Shown: positions 36,647 through 45,788, counted from the stretch's first letter. The stretch is 64,000 nucleotides of DNA from Blattabacterium cuenoti (GCF_014251235.1 NZ_CP059181.1:248001-312000); one strand, 5' to 3'. Numbers and translations are program-made. The notes: generated from the letters alone by a model not told the origin.

Positions 36647-38074
36647 ATGTTGAATTTTTTTTACAAAATGAGTATTGGGATGAGAGTAAAAAAAGAAAAA
36701 GTTTTGCTGATAGCACTTTTAAGTGTTTTCGCTTATATTTTTATTCATTTATTAAAATCATTTTTTGGCATTGATAAATGGACTCTTTGTACATTAAGAT
36801 GTTTCGTTATATCTATTTTCGTTTTTTATGCTATTCTAAAAAAAGATTTAACTACTTGGATCTTGTTATCTATTATGATAGGAATAGAGTTTGGACTAGA
36901 TTTACCTAAAATTGCAATAGAATTAAGATTCCTGTCTAAAATATTTTTGAGAATGATCAAAACTATTATAGCTCCGATTTTATTTTCAACTTTAGTAGTT
37001 GGAATAGCTAGTCATTCTAATATCAAACAATTAGGTAATATGGGCTGGAAATCCCTCTTGTATTTTGAGATAGTAACCACTTTAGCTTTATTTATTGGTC
37101 TGATAGCTATTAATGTATCTCAAGCTGGAGTAGGCATCACTATACCTTCAAGTATCGATGAACAACAATTACCAAAAGTAGAAAGTAAAACGTGGCAAGA
37201 TACCGTTCTTCATGTTTTTCCAGAGAATTTCATTAAATCTATATATCATGGAGAAGTATTACCTATTGTTGTCTTTTCTGTTTTATTTGGTATATCTATG
37301 GTTTTTTTAAGTGAAAAAAAACGTAGTCCTATATTATTATTTGCAGAAAGTCTTTCAGAAATCATGTTTAAATTTACCAAAATAATCATGTATTTTGCTC
37401 CTATAGGAGTAGGATCTGCTATAGCTTATACGGTAGGACATATGGGTTTAGATATTTTATATAATCTTTTTCAATTATTATTTACTCTTTACATTGCTTT
37501 GCTTTTATTTTTGATGATTGTTTTATTCCCCATCCTTTTATGGATTAAAATACCTTTAAGAGGATTTGTAAAAGCATTAACAGAACCAGTTTCATTAGCT
37601 TTTGCTACAACAAGTTCAGAATCAGCTTTACCTCTTCTTATGGAAAATTTAGAAAAATTAGGAGTTCCTAGAAAAATTGTTTCTTTTGTAATTCCTACAG
37701 GTTATAGTTTTAATTTAGATGGAACGACTCTGTATTTATCTTTAGCTACCGTTTTTGTTGCACAAGCATCTGGAATTCCCTTAAGTTTTAGCCAACAAAT
37801 ATTTATAGGTTTAACTTTAATTTTAACCAGTAAAGGTGTAGCTGGTGTACCTAGAGCCTCTTTAGTTATCCTTTTAGCTACAGTAACGTCTTTTGGGTTA
37901 CCTACTTGGCCTATATTGGCTATTATAGGAATAGATGAATTGATGGATATGGCTCGGACAACTGTAAATGTTATCGGAAATGGTTTAGCTAGTTGTGTTA
38001 TTGCTCGTTCTGAAGGAGAATTTAATGATAATAAAATGTTAGATTATATAAAAAAAAATAATAACGTGAATTAA
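36647..38074 (+). CDS. gltP: Dicarboxylate/amino acid:cation symporter (GltP/DctA family)
   Basis: A 475-residue membrane transporter that most likely takes up glutamate or aspartate (or C4-dicarboxylates). The family's serine-rich re-entrant loop ATTSSESALPLLMENLEKLG and the substrate/cation-binding TGYSFNLDGTTLY are present, with GVAGVPRASLV in the second re-entrant loop and a final DELMDMARTTVNVIGNGLA. The substrate cannot be told from sequence. In a nitrogen-recycling symbiont, glutamate import beside aspartate aminotransferase would make sense. In-frame ATGs at 36668 and 36680 are possible starts. Confidence 0.93.
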   Translation: MLNFFYKMSIGMRVKKEKVLLIALLSVFAYIFIHLLKSFFGIDKWTLCTLRCFVISIFVFYAILKKDLTTWILLSIMIGIEFGLDLPKIAIELRFLSKIFLRMIKTIIAPILFSTLVVGIASHSNIKQLGNMGWKSLLYFEIVTTLALFIGLIAINVSQAGVGITIPSSIDEQQLPKVESKTWQDTVLHVFPENFIKSIYHGEVLPIVVFSVLFGISMVFLSEKKRSPILLFAESLSEIMFKFTKIIMYFAPIGVGSAIAYTVGHMGLDILYNLFQLLFTLYIALLLFLMIVLFPILLWIKIPLRGFVKALTEPVSLAFATTSSESALPLLMENLEKLGVPRKIVSFVIPTGYSFNLDGTTLYLSLATVFVAQASGIPLSFSQQIFIGLTLILTSKGVAGVPRASLVILLATVTSFGLPTWPILAIIGIDELMDMARTTVNVIGNGLASCVIARSEGEFNDNKMLDYIKKNNNVN

Positions 38075-38094
38075 ATCGTACTTGAAAGATTTTC

Positions 38095-39149
38095 ATGAAA
38101 AAAAATTATTTTATTTATAAGAAAAAAAGATGTTTTATAGTGACAAATGGAGAGGTAAAGAAGAGAAGTCCTTCTAATATTGCTTTAATAAAATATTGGG
38201 GGAAAAAAAAAAAGAAAATTCAAATTCCGTTAAATTCATCTATTAGTTATTCTTTAGGAGACATTTATACAGAAACAAAATTAATTTATCATATTAGAAA
38301 AAAAAAAAATCTATAAAGGTTTTCTTTTGTGGAAAAGAGAAAAAAAGTTTTCTTCCAAAAATTTTAGAATTTTTTCATAGAATTTCATTTTATTGTTCTT
38401 ATTTAAAAAATTTCAATTTCGTAATAGAAACAATCAATACTTTTCCACATAGTAGTGGATTAGCTTCATCAGCTTCCTCTATGAGTTCCTTAGCTTTATG
38501 CATTATGGAAATAGAAAAAAAATTGGTTCCATCTTTAAATGAAGACTTTTTTTTTAAAAAAGCTTCATTCTTAGCTAGATTAGGTTCCGGAAGTGCATGC
38601 CGATCTATATATCCTGGACTTGTAGTTTGGGGTTTTCATAAATCTATAAGTGGAAGCAATAACTTCTATTCTATACCTTATCCCTATAAGGTCCATCCTA
38701 TTTTTACACAAATGGAAGATACTATACTAGTAATAGATGACAAACCTAAAAAACTTTTGAGCTCAAAAGGACATAAATTAATGAATAATCATCCTTATGC
38801 TAGGGATAGATATAAAAGTGCTAATAAAAATATGGATAAAATGATATCCATATTGAAAACCGGAGATATACGAAGTTTTGGAGAATTAATAGAACATGAG
38901 GCTTTGACTCTTCATGCAATGACTATGACTTCTTCTCCTTATTTTTTTTGGATGAAACCTAATACACTTCATGTTATTTATAAGATATTTGAGTTTAGGC
39001 ATCAAAGCAAAATAAATATTTTTTTTACATTAGATGCAGGAGCAAACGTTCACCTTATATATCCAATTCAAGAAAGAGGACCTATTCTAAAATGGATAGA
39101 TAATGACCTTTTTTTTTGCAAAAAAATCATCAAAAGTTTTTGTAAATAA
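38095..39149 (+). CDS. mvaD: Diphosphomevalonate decarboxylase, frameshifted at a poly(A) tract
   Basis: GHMP-fold enzyme that makes isopentenyl diphosphate. The first frame (38095-38316) has SPSNIALIKYWGK and PLNSSISYSL. The second frame, open from 38310 to 39149, has the phosphate loop HSSGLASSASSMSSL, ARLGSGSACRSIYPG and LDAGANVHLI. The frames part at an A12 run (38298-38309): with one more A they form one 351-residue protein of normal size, reading IRKKKKSIKVFFCGKEK over the joint. A second run, A11 at 38213-38223, is in frame. The early stop would remove the active site. The product feeds undecaprenyl carrier synthesis. Confidence 0.88.
38298..38309 (+). other. mvaD: A12 tract at the mvaD frameshift
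   Basis: Twelve A between ATTAG and TCTATAAAGG. A13 restores the frame; A12 ends in TAA at 38314-38316. The direction (one A missing) is the same as in murE and murB. Confidence 0.85.
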
Positions 39150-39171
39150 ATCGATTGATTATCTATCTTTG
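39140..39171 (+). promoter_or_regulatory. Putative promoter of tRNA-His
   Basis: TTTTTG ending at 39142, a 21-base spacer, then TATCTTTG at 39164-39171. This fits the Bacteroidetes -33 TTTG / -7 TAnnTTTG pattern and would start RNA about 35 bases before the tRNA. The -33 part lies in the last codons of mvaD. Confidence 0.45.
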
Positions 39172-39213
39172 TTTGGTTTATTTTTTTTGAATTTTTTCAT
39201 CTGTGAAACAAAT

Positions 39214-39289
39214 GGTGGGTGTAGCTCAGTAGGTTTAGAGCATCAGATTGTGGTTCTGAGGGTCGCCGGTTCGAATCCGGTCATCCACC
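39214..39289 (+). tRNA. tRNA-His (anticodon GTG)
   Basis: Cloverleaf with acceptor GTGGGTG/CATCCAC, the tRNA-His hallmark extra G(-1) at 39214 facing C73 at 39289, D arm GCTC/GAGC, anticodon stem CAGAT/TTCTG with loop containing GTG, and T arm GCCGG-TTCGAAT-CCGGT. CCA follows directly at 39290-39292, so the 3' end is encoded, in contrast to tRNA-Gln in this window. The CCA is part of the palindrome described next. Confidence 0.97.
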
Positions 39290-39304
39290 CCATATGGGGT
39301 TTTT
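39287..39304 (+). terminator. Compact terminator overlapping the tRNA-His 3' end
   Basis: ACCCCATATGGGGT (39287-39300) is a perfect palindrome; as RNA it forms a 5-bp GC-rich stem with loop AUAU followed by UUUUU (39300-39304). Its left arm is the tRNA acceptor end plus the CCA, and its U tract touches the aspC stop codon (complement of 39303-39305). It is the most GC-rich hairpin in any spacer here. Confidence 0.55.
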
Positions 39305-40490
39305 AATTCAAAACTTGTTTGATCCTTTTAAAAGCCTCTATTATTTTATCCTCTTTAGATGCATAAGAAATTCGTAAACATTCATTATCTCCAAAAGCAC
39401 TACCACTGACAGTAGCTACTTTAGCTTTATCAAGTAAAAAAATAGAAAGTTCATCAGAATTCATAATTTTCTTTCCGTCAACTTTTTTTCCAAAAAAAGA
39501 AGAAATATTTGGAAAAACATAGAAAGCTCCATATGGTTTATTGACGTGAAATCCATCAATTTTTTTGATCATTTCTAAAACTAAATCTCTTCTTTTTTCA
39601 AATTCTTTAATCATATATTCAATTTTTATTGGTGAAACTTTTAATGCCTCGATAGCTGCACGTTGTGCTATGGAATTAGCACAAGAAGTTATTTGACCTT
39701 GTATTTTATCACAAGACTTAGAAACCCATTCTGGAGCCCCAATATAACCTATCCTCCATCCAGTCATAGAGAAAGCTTTGGATAATCCATTGATGGTAAT
39801 AACTTGATGATAAATTTCAGGAAAAGAAGCAATACTAGTATGTTTAACCGAATAACGAATATGTTCATATATTTCATCAGAAATAATTAGAACATTTGGA
39901 TGTTTTTTGAAAATTTTTGCCAAATTTTCTAATTCTTGATAGGAATAAACACTTCCTGTAGGATTACAAGGGGTACTAAAAATAAACAATTTTGTTCGAT
40001 GGGTAATATATTTTTCCAATTTTTTTGGAGATATTTTAAAATCTTCTTCCATCGTTGTTGGGATGATAACGGGAGTAGCTTCACACAATTTAACCATTTG
40101 ATAATAACTAACCCAGTAGGGAGCGGGGATAATAACTTCATCATTTTTATTGAGTAAAGATAAAAAAATATTCATAATAGATTGTTTTCCTCCTGTAGAA
40201 ACTACAATTTGTGATGGTGAATATTTTAATCCATTGTCACGATAAAATTTCTTGCATATTACCTCTCTAAGTTCTAAATATCCTGTTACTGGTGTATAAT
40301 AATGAAAACCTTGATCTATAGCTTTTTTAGCAGAAGATAAAATAAAATCAGGAGGATAAAAATCAGGTTCTCCTAAACTTAGGTTAATAACGTCATATCC
40401 TCTATTTTTTAATTCTCTAGCTTTACTAGACATAGCTAGAGTTTGCGAATAAGATATATTTTGTAAACGGTGGGATAATCTATTTTTCAT
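39303..40490 (-). CDS. aspC: Aspartate aminotransferase (PLP-dependent, class I)
   Basis: A 395-residue fold-type I aminotransferase like the subgroup Ib aspartate aminotransferases of Thermus and Bacillus. Visible: LSLGEPDFYPP near the start, STPCNPTGSVYS, SDEIYEHIRY, the PLP-lysine motif INGLSKAFSMTGWRIGY and late RISYASKEDKI. It exchanges amino groups between glutamate and oxaloacetate. A role with prephenate or other acceptors is possible in related proteins. It is divergent from rsmG. Confidence 0.93.
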   Translation of the reverse strand: MKNRLSHRLQNISYSQTLAMSSKARELKNRGYDVINLSLGEPDFYPPDFILSSAKKAIDQGFHYYTPVTGYLELREVICKKFYRDNGLKYSPSQIVVSTGGKQSIMNIFLSLLNKNDEVIIPAPYWVSYYQMVKLCEATPVIIPTTMEEDFKISPKKLEKYITHRTKLFIFSTPCNPTGSVYSYQELENLAKIFKKHPNVLIISDEIYEHIRYSVKHTSIASFPEIYHQVITINGLSKAFSMTGWRIGYIGAPEWVSKSCDKIQGQITSCANSIAQRAAIEALKVSPIKIEYMIKEFEKRRDLVLEMIKKIDGFHVNKPYGAFYVFPNISSFFGKKVDGKKIMNSDELSIFLLDKAKVATVSGSAFGDNECLRISYASKEDKIIEAFKRIKQVLN

Positions 40491-40548
40491 AGATGCATAA
40501 TTTGAAATGATTACAAATCTAAATAAATTTGATTATAAAAAAATCTAT

Positions 40549-41160
40549 ATGGAATTGATTAAAAAATATTTTCCAGATCTATTGGAGAAACAAATCGATC
40601 AACTATCATCTTTAAAAAATATTTATTCATATTGGAATACATATGTGAATCTTATTTCTAAAAAAACATTTTGTCACTTTTATCAAAGACATATTCTTTT
40701 TTGTTTAGGAATTGCAAAAGTTTATTCTTTTTTTCCTGGATCAACGGTTATGGACTTAGGAACGGGTGGAGGGTTTCCAGGAATTCCATTATCCATTGTT
40801 TTTCCTAATACGGAATTTATATTAGTTGATTCTATTCTTAAAAAAATTAAAATAGTAGATAAAATTATAAATTCTCTCCGTTTAAAAAATGCAAAAGCTA
40901 TTTGTATACGTGCAGAAAAAATAGAAAATAAATTTGATTTTGTTGTTAGTAGAGCTGTAGCAAAAATATATAAAATTCATCAATGGATAAAAAATAAATA
41001 TAGATGCAAATCTATTAGTACTGGAGCTTTCTATCTAAAAGGAGGAAATCTAACCAAAGAATTAAATAGATTTCCTAATGCAGTAGAATATCCTCTAATT
41101 AATTATTTTAGAGAACCGTTTTTTATAGAAAAAAAAGTTATTTGGATTTCCAATATTTAA
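40549..41160 (+). CDS. rsmG: 16S rRNA (guanine527-N7)-methyltransferase RsmG (GidB)
   Basis: SAM-dependent methyltransferase acting on 16S rRNA near the 530 loop. The SAM motif is VMDLGTGGGFPGIPLSI, preceded by the family's NLISKKT.CHFYQRHI block, with VVSRAVAKI later. The start is set at ATG 40549 (203 residues) because homologues begin with MELIxKYFP; an in-frame ATG at 40507 would add 14 residues of no clear similarity. It is divergent from aspC and 12 bases before the amidohydrolase. Confidence 0.95.
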   Translation: MELIKKYFPDLLEKQIDQLSSLKNIYSYWNTYVNLISKKTFCHFYQRHILFCLGIAKVYSFFPGSTVMDLGTGGGFPGIPLSIVFPNTEFILVDSILKKIKIVDKIINSLRLKNAKAICIRAEKIENKFDFVVSRAVAKIYKIHQWIKNKYRCKSISTGAFYLKGGNLTKELNRFPNAVEYPLINYFREPFFIEKKVIWISNI

Positions 41161-41172
41161 TACAAAATTAAA

Positions 41173-42138
41173 ATGAATCCTAAAAATATTTTTATTGAAA
41201 AAATAAAAAATAAAGGGGGATGGGTAAATTCCCATGCTCACTTAGACCGAGCTTATACTCTTACGAAAGAAAATTTTCAATATTCTTATTCTTCCTTGAA
41301 GAAAAAATGGTATTTAGTAGATGAAATGAAACGTCTATCTACAGAGGATGATATTTATGTTCGTATGGAAAAAGCTTTAGAATCCTTTTTAATACAAGGA
41401 ACACAAGCTATATGCACTTTTATTGATGTGGATGAAATTATTGAAGATAGAGCATTAAAAGCAGCTAAAAAATTGAAAAAAAATTATGGTCATTTGATAA
41501 AACTTCGTTTTGCTAATCAAGTACTTAAAGGAGTTTTGAATAAAAAATCAAAATATTGGTTCGATAAATCTATAGAATTCGTAGATATTATAGGGGGTTT
41601 GCCCGCTAAAGATTATGGAAGAGAAGATGAACATATAGATATTTTATTAAAAACAGCAAAAAAAACAGGAAAATTAGTACATATACATGTAGATCAATTT
41701 AATACAGATGATGAAAAAGAAACAGAAAAACTAGCAAAAAAAACTATCGATCATGGGATGGAAGGGAAGGTAGTAGCAATACATTGTATATCTATAGCCT
41801 CTCATGATAGAAAATATCGTTATGAAATCTATGAATTAATGAAAAAAGCTAATTTAATGGTAATATCTTGTCCTATTGCATGGATTGATCATATTAGAAG
41901 TGAACGTTTAACACCTAGTCACAATTCTATTACTCCAGTAGATGAAATGCTACCAGAAGGAATTATTGTTGCTTTTGGAACAGATAATATATGTGATATA
42001 TACAAACCTTTTTCTGATGGAAATTTATGGATAGAATTACGTGTCATGTTAGAAGCTTGTCATTATTATAATATTGACAATCTTGTTAAGATTGCAACGG
42101 AAAATGGTTTGAAAGTATTAGGTTTAACTCCTTCTTAA
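41173..42138 (+). CDS. Cytosine deaminase-like amidohydrolase with Gln at the catalytic Glu position
   Basis: A 321-residue metal-dependent hydrolase of the amidohydrolase superfamily, nearest to the CodA group. The metal ligands are in place: His21 and His23 (SHAHLD), His172 (HIHVDQ), His204 (AIHC) and Asp271 (FGTDN). CodA has a Glu as acid/base three residues after the third His; here this is Gln175, so cytosine deamination is doubtful. The substrate is unknown: a ring amide, another deaminase substrate or an N-substituted amino acid are possible. It follows rsmG by 12 bases. Release of ammonia would suit a nitrogen-recycling symbiont, but this is only inference. Confidence 0.8.
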   Translation: MNPKNIFIEKIKNKGGWVNSHAHLDRAYTLTKENFQYSYSSLKKKWYLVDEMKRLSTEDDIYVRMEKALESFLIQGTQAICTFIDVDEIIEDRALKAAKKLKKNYGHLIKLRFANQVLKGVLNKKSKYWFDKSIEFVDIIGGLPAKDYGREDEHIDILLKTAKKTGKLVHIHVDQFNTDDEKETEKLAKKTIDHGMEGKVVAIHCISIASHDRKYRYEIYELMKKANLMVISCPIAWIDHIRSERLTPSHNSITPVDEMLPEGIIVAFGTDNICDIYKPFSDGNLWIELRVMLEACHYYNIDNLVKIATENGLKVLGLTPS

Positions 42139-42149
42139 GAATTACTTTT

Positions 42150-43646
42150 TTATCTTTTTTCTGTACGCATTTGTGGAAAAAATAAGACTTCTTGAATAGA
42201 ATTTTGTCCTGTCAATAGCATTACCAATCTGTCTATACCTATTCCAATTCCTGCTGTTGGAGGCATTCCGAATTCTAAAGATCGTATAAAATCTTTATCT
42301 AGAAAAATAGATTCATCTGTTTTATTTTCTGTTTTATTTTCTGATAATTGAAGTTGTTCTCTAAAACGATCAAGTTGATCAATAGGATCATTAAGTTCGG
42401 AATAAGAATTAGCTATTTCTTGTCCATTAATAAGAAGTTCAAAACGTTCTGATAAATTTTTTTTATGACGATGTCTTTTAGTTAAAGGACTCATCTCTAC
42501 AGGATAATCAATAATAAAAGTGGGTTTTTTATAATTTTTCTCACATTTTTCTGAAAAAATATTTTCTATTAATTTAGCTTTACTCATTTGATCATTTTCT
42601 TCTATATGCAATTTTTGACAAACTTTTCTTAGTGTATCTTTATCCATTCCTTTTAGATCAAATCCAGTATATTTTTGAATGGAATCCAATATAGGGATGC
42701 GAGGAAAAGGAATCTCTAGTTCCACAAAATTTTCTTGTTGTATCATTTGAAAAATACGCTTCATAAGTTTTTCTGTAAACTTCATCATCCAATAATAATC
42801 TTTATAAGCAACATAAAGTTCTAGTACAGTAAATTCTGGATTATGAAGACGATCCATTCCTTCATTTCTAAAATTTTTAGAAAATTCATAAACTCCATTA
42901 AATCCTCCAATTATAAGTCTTTTCAAGTAAAGTTCATTAGCTATACGTAAATATAATGGAATTCTAAGAGTATTGTGATAAGTCATAAATGGACGAGCTA
43001 TAGCTCCACCAGGAATAGGTTGTAAAATAGGTGTTTCTACTTCTAAATAACCCTTATTATCTAAATAATCTCTAATTATACGTATAATACGAGTACGTTT
43101 TAAAAAAATTTCTTTTACATGATCATTCACTATTAAATCTACATAACGCATACGATAACGTTGTTCAGTATTGGAAAAAGCATCGTATATTTTTTTATTT
43201 TTATCTACTTTTACTTGTGGTAAAGGACGTAAAGATTTAGAAAGTAAAGTTAATCTATGAACATGTATCGTTATTTCATTCATTTTCGTTTTAAATAGAA
43301 AACCTTTAATTCCAATAATATCTCCTATGTCTATAAGTTTTTTTAAAAGAATATTGTAAGACTCTTCTTCTCCCATTTTTTCTGAAAAAAAATGATTTTT
43401 ATTAAAGTATATCTGTATGCGTCCCGTATGGTCTTTAATTTCTCCAAAAGAAGCCTTTCCTAAAATACGTAATCTAATTAAACGTCCAGCTATGCTAACA
43501 TATTTTTTTTCTACAAATTTTTGATGAATATTTATAATAGGGTAAGTTATTATATATTCGTCTGGTGGATAAGGGTTTATTCCTAATTTTCTTAAATTAT
43601 CTAATTTTTTTCTACGTATAATTTGTTGTTCTGATAAATTTTTCAT
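42150..43646 (-). CDS. lysS: Lysine-tRNA ligase, class II
   Basis: A 498-residue class II synthetase. An OB-fold anticodon-binding domain (about residues 50-150, VSIAGRLIRLRILGKASFGEI) is followed by the catalytic core with YRMRYVDLI, motif 2 NFRNEGMDRLHNPEFT and motif 3 GIGIGIDRLVMLLT. It ends with FFPQMRTEKR, near the normal family end. It converges on the amidohydrolase with 11 bases between. Confidence 0.98.
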   Translation of the reverse strand: MKNLSEQQIIRRKKLDNLRKLGINPYPPDEYIITYPIINIHQKFVEKKYVSIAGRLIRLRILGKASFGEIKDHTGRIQIYFNKNHFFSEKMGEEESYNILLKKLIDIGDIIGIKGFLFKTKMNEITIHVHRLTLLSKSLRPLPQVKVDKNKKIYDAFSNTEQRYRMRYVDLIVNDHVKEIFLKRTRIIRIIRDYLDNKGYLEVETPILQPIPGGAIARPFMTYHNTLRIPLYLRIANELYLKRLIIGGFNGVYEFSKNFRNEGMDRLHNPEFTVLELYVAYKDYYWMMKFTEKLMKRIFQMIQQENFVELEIPFPRIPILDSIQKYTGFDLKGMDKDTLRKVCQKLHIEENDQMSKAKLIENIFSEKCEKNYKKPTFIIDYPVEMSPLTKRHRHKKNLSERFELLINGQEIANSYSELNDPIDQLDRFREQLQLSENKTENKTDESIFLDKDFIRSLEFGMPPTAGIGIGIDRLVMLLTGQNSIQEVLFFPQMRTEKR

Positions 43647-43708
43647 TAAACAGACATTAAACAGAGTAGTAAGTGAACGTTATTTCTTTATTTATACGTA
43701 TACGAAGG

Positions 43709-43716
43709 TACATTTG
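43709..43716 (+). promoter_or_regulatory. lipB: Putative -7 box before lipB
   Basis: TACATTTG matches TAnnTTTG, 39 bases before the lipB start. There is no TTG at the usual -33 distance. The spacer also has the palindrome CGTATACG at 43697-43704 between the divergent lysS and lipB genes. Confidence 0.25.
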
Positions 43717-43755
43717 TTTTTTTTATTATATTCAAAAAGTTTTGAATGAAAAACT

Positions 43756-44439
43756 ATGAAAAAAAGAATTCTCTTTTTTGAAGACTTGGGATATAAAAAA
43801 TATAAAGAAACTTGGATATATCAAAAAATATTATTTAACAAACTCATCCATCAAAAAAAAATATGTGATAAAAAAATACACGGATATTTGCTTTTTGTAG
43901 AACATCCTCATGTTTACACTATAGGAAAAAATGGAAAAGAACAAAATTTGTTGGTTACCTCAAACTTTTTAAAAAAAATAAATGCTGAATTTTATCAAAT
44001 AGATAGAGGAGGAGATATAACTTACCATGGTCCTGGACAATTAGTTGTATACCCAATTTTAAATATGGATTATTTTTTTACGGATATTCATAAATATTTA
44101 CGTTTTTTAGAAGAAGTTGTTATTCATTTTTTATTAAAAAATTATGGAATAAAAGGTGAGAGAATAAATAAAAATACAGGAGTTTGGTTAATAAAAAACG
44201 GAACTTATAGAAAAATATGTTCCATAGGAATTAGAATAAGTCGTTGGATTACTATGCATGGTTTTTCTTTAAATATCAATACAGATTTACGATATTTTGA
44301 TCATATTATTCCATGTGGTCTTTTTAATAAAGGAGTTACATCCTTAAAAGAAGAATTGAAAAATAAAATATCTTTTTATGATGCAAAAAATCTAGTAAAA
44401 AAATCTTTTCAAAAAATTTTTCATATAGAATTTATATAA
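43756..44439 (+). CDS. lipB: Octanoyltransferase LipB
   Basis: A 227-residue enzyme moving octanoyl groups from ACP to the lipoyl domains of 2-oxoacid dehydrogenases, the first step of lipoate synthesis. Family blocks RGGDITYHGPGQLVVYP and MHGFSLNIN are present, and so are the catalytic Lys153 (in RKICSIGI) and Cys187 (in PCG). LipA is not in the window. Its end overlaps mtaB by 8 bases. Confidence 0.97.
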   Translation: MKKRILFFEDLGYKKYKETWIYQKILFNKLIHQKKICDKKIHGYLLFVEHPHVYTIGKNGKEQNLLVTSNFLKKINAEFYQIDRGGDITYHGPGQLVVYPILNMDYFFTDIHKYLRFLEEVVIHFLLKNYGIKGERINKNTGVWLIKNGTYRKICSIGIRISRWITMHGFSLNINTDLRYFDHIIPCGLFNKGVTSLKEELKNKISFYDAKNLVKKSFQKIFHIEFI

Positions 44440-45754
44440 TAGATTTAACTATCATTATTCCATCTTTATCTACTTTTTCGAGAAAAACGTTTTGTAACGT
44501 ATTTATAAATAATGGATTAATATTTATTTTTGTTCGAATATAATTATCTGTATATCCATACAAATATTTTTTATTTTTCGTATTATTCTTTTCAAATAAA
44601 ACTGTTTTTTTAGTATAAAGTTGTTTCTTACAAAAAGTAAGATACTTCTCTTTTGAAAGAGTACTTAATATATTTTTTCGTTTATATTGGATTTCTTTAG
44701 TTACTTGTTCTATTAAATTAATAGCTTTTGTATTTGGTCTTTGAGAGTATGGAAATATGTGTAATGAAGATATTTCCAATTCCTTCAAAAAATAATAAGT
44801 CTCTAAAAAATGTCTATGTTTTTCTCCAGGAAATCCTACAATTATATCTGAACCAATATAAGCATCAGGAATTATATTACGTATGTATTGTATTTTTTCT
44901 TTATAAAGTTCTCGTCTATAACGTCTTTGCATATTCCCTAGTATATAATTACTCCCAGATTGTAAAGGAATATGAAAGTGAGGCATAAAAAGTTTACTTT
45001 TTGATAAAAAATCAATACACTCATTTTTCAATAAATTAGGTTCTACTGAGGATAAACGTATTCTTCCTTTTTTATTTATTTTTTGATCTATAAAACGTAT
45101 TAAATCAAAAAAAGTGTAACAGGAACCTCCGTTTTCTTTTTTATATATTCCTTTTCCATAATCTCCAATATTTATCCCTGTTAATACTATTTCCTTTATC
45201 CCTTTTCTAAAAAGAAAATTTATATTATTTAATATGTTTTCTACACTGTCAGAACGAGAACCCCCTCTTGCTAGAGGGATGATACAATAACTACATTTAT
45301 AATCACATCCATCTTGTATTTTTAAAAAAGAACGAGTTCTTTTTCCAATAGAAAAAGAAGAAAAATAAGAAAATTTTTTATATCTGTTTTTCGATATAAT
45401 ATGACCAGTTTTCTTTTTATTAAGATGATCTATAATGTGATATTTATCTTCATTTCCTAAAACTAGATCTACACCATGTATGGAAGAAACTTTATTATAA
45501 TGAATTTGAGCATAACATCCAATTGCTATAATAAAAGCTTTTGAATTTTTTTTGATAAAAAAACGTACTATATACTTAAAATCTTTTTCTGCATTTTTAG
45601 TTACGGAACAAGTATTAATAACATATATATCTGCAAAACTTTTGAAAGTAACATGTTCATATTCTAAAACAGAAAATTTTCTTTCTATAGTAGATGTTTC
45701 CGAATAATTAAGTTTACATCCTATGGTATAAAATGCTATCTTTTTTCTTTTCAT
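44432..45754 (-). CDS. mtaB: tRNA t6A37 methylthiotransferase MtaB
   Basis: A 440-residue radical SAM enzyme that turns t6A37 into ms2t6A in ANN-decoding tRNAs. The N-terminal UPF0004 domain starts FYTIGCKLNYSET with the first cluster Cys; others are in NTCSV and GCYAQ. The radical SAM cluster Cys are Cys150, Cys154 and Cys157 (DGCDYKCSYCIIPLARGG). A TRAM-like end follows. GCKxNxxE and the ARGxSRS stretch favour MtaB over MiaB and RimO. Confidence 0.93.
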   Translation of the reverse strand: MKRKKIAFYTIGCKLNYSETSTIERKFSVLEYEHVTFKSFADIYVINTCSVTKNAEKDFKYIVRFFIKKNSKAFIIAIGCYAQIHYNKVSSIHGVDLVLGNEDKYHIIDHLNKKKTGHIISKNRYKKFSYFSSFSIGKRTRSFLKIQDGCDYKCSYCIIPLARGGSRSDSVENILNNINFLFRKGIKEIVLTGINIGDYGKGIYKKENGGSCYTFFDLIRFIDQKINKKGRIRLSSVEPNLLKNECIDFLSKSKLFMPHFHIPLQSGSNYILGNMQRRYRRELYKEKIQYIRNIIPDAYIGSDIIVGFPGEKHRHFLETYYFLKELEISSLHIFPYSQRPNTKAINLIEQVTKEIQYKRKNILSTLSKEKYLTFCKKQLYTKKTVLFEKNNTKNKKYLYGYTDNYIRTKININPLFINTLQNVFLEKVDKDGIMIVKSII

Positions 45755-45788
45755 TATAATAATATTCCTCTCTTCTATTCTAAGTCTT

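Noticed and set aside
39103-39306. 67-codon open frame across mvaD end and tRNA-His
   Set aside because: It translates the tRNA gene; no protein similarity.
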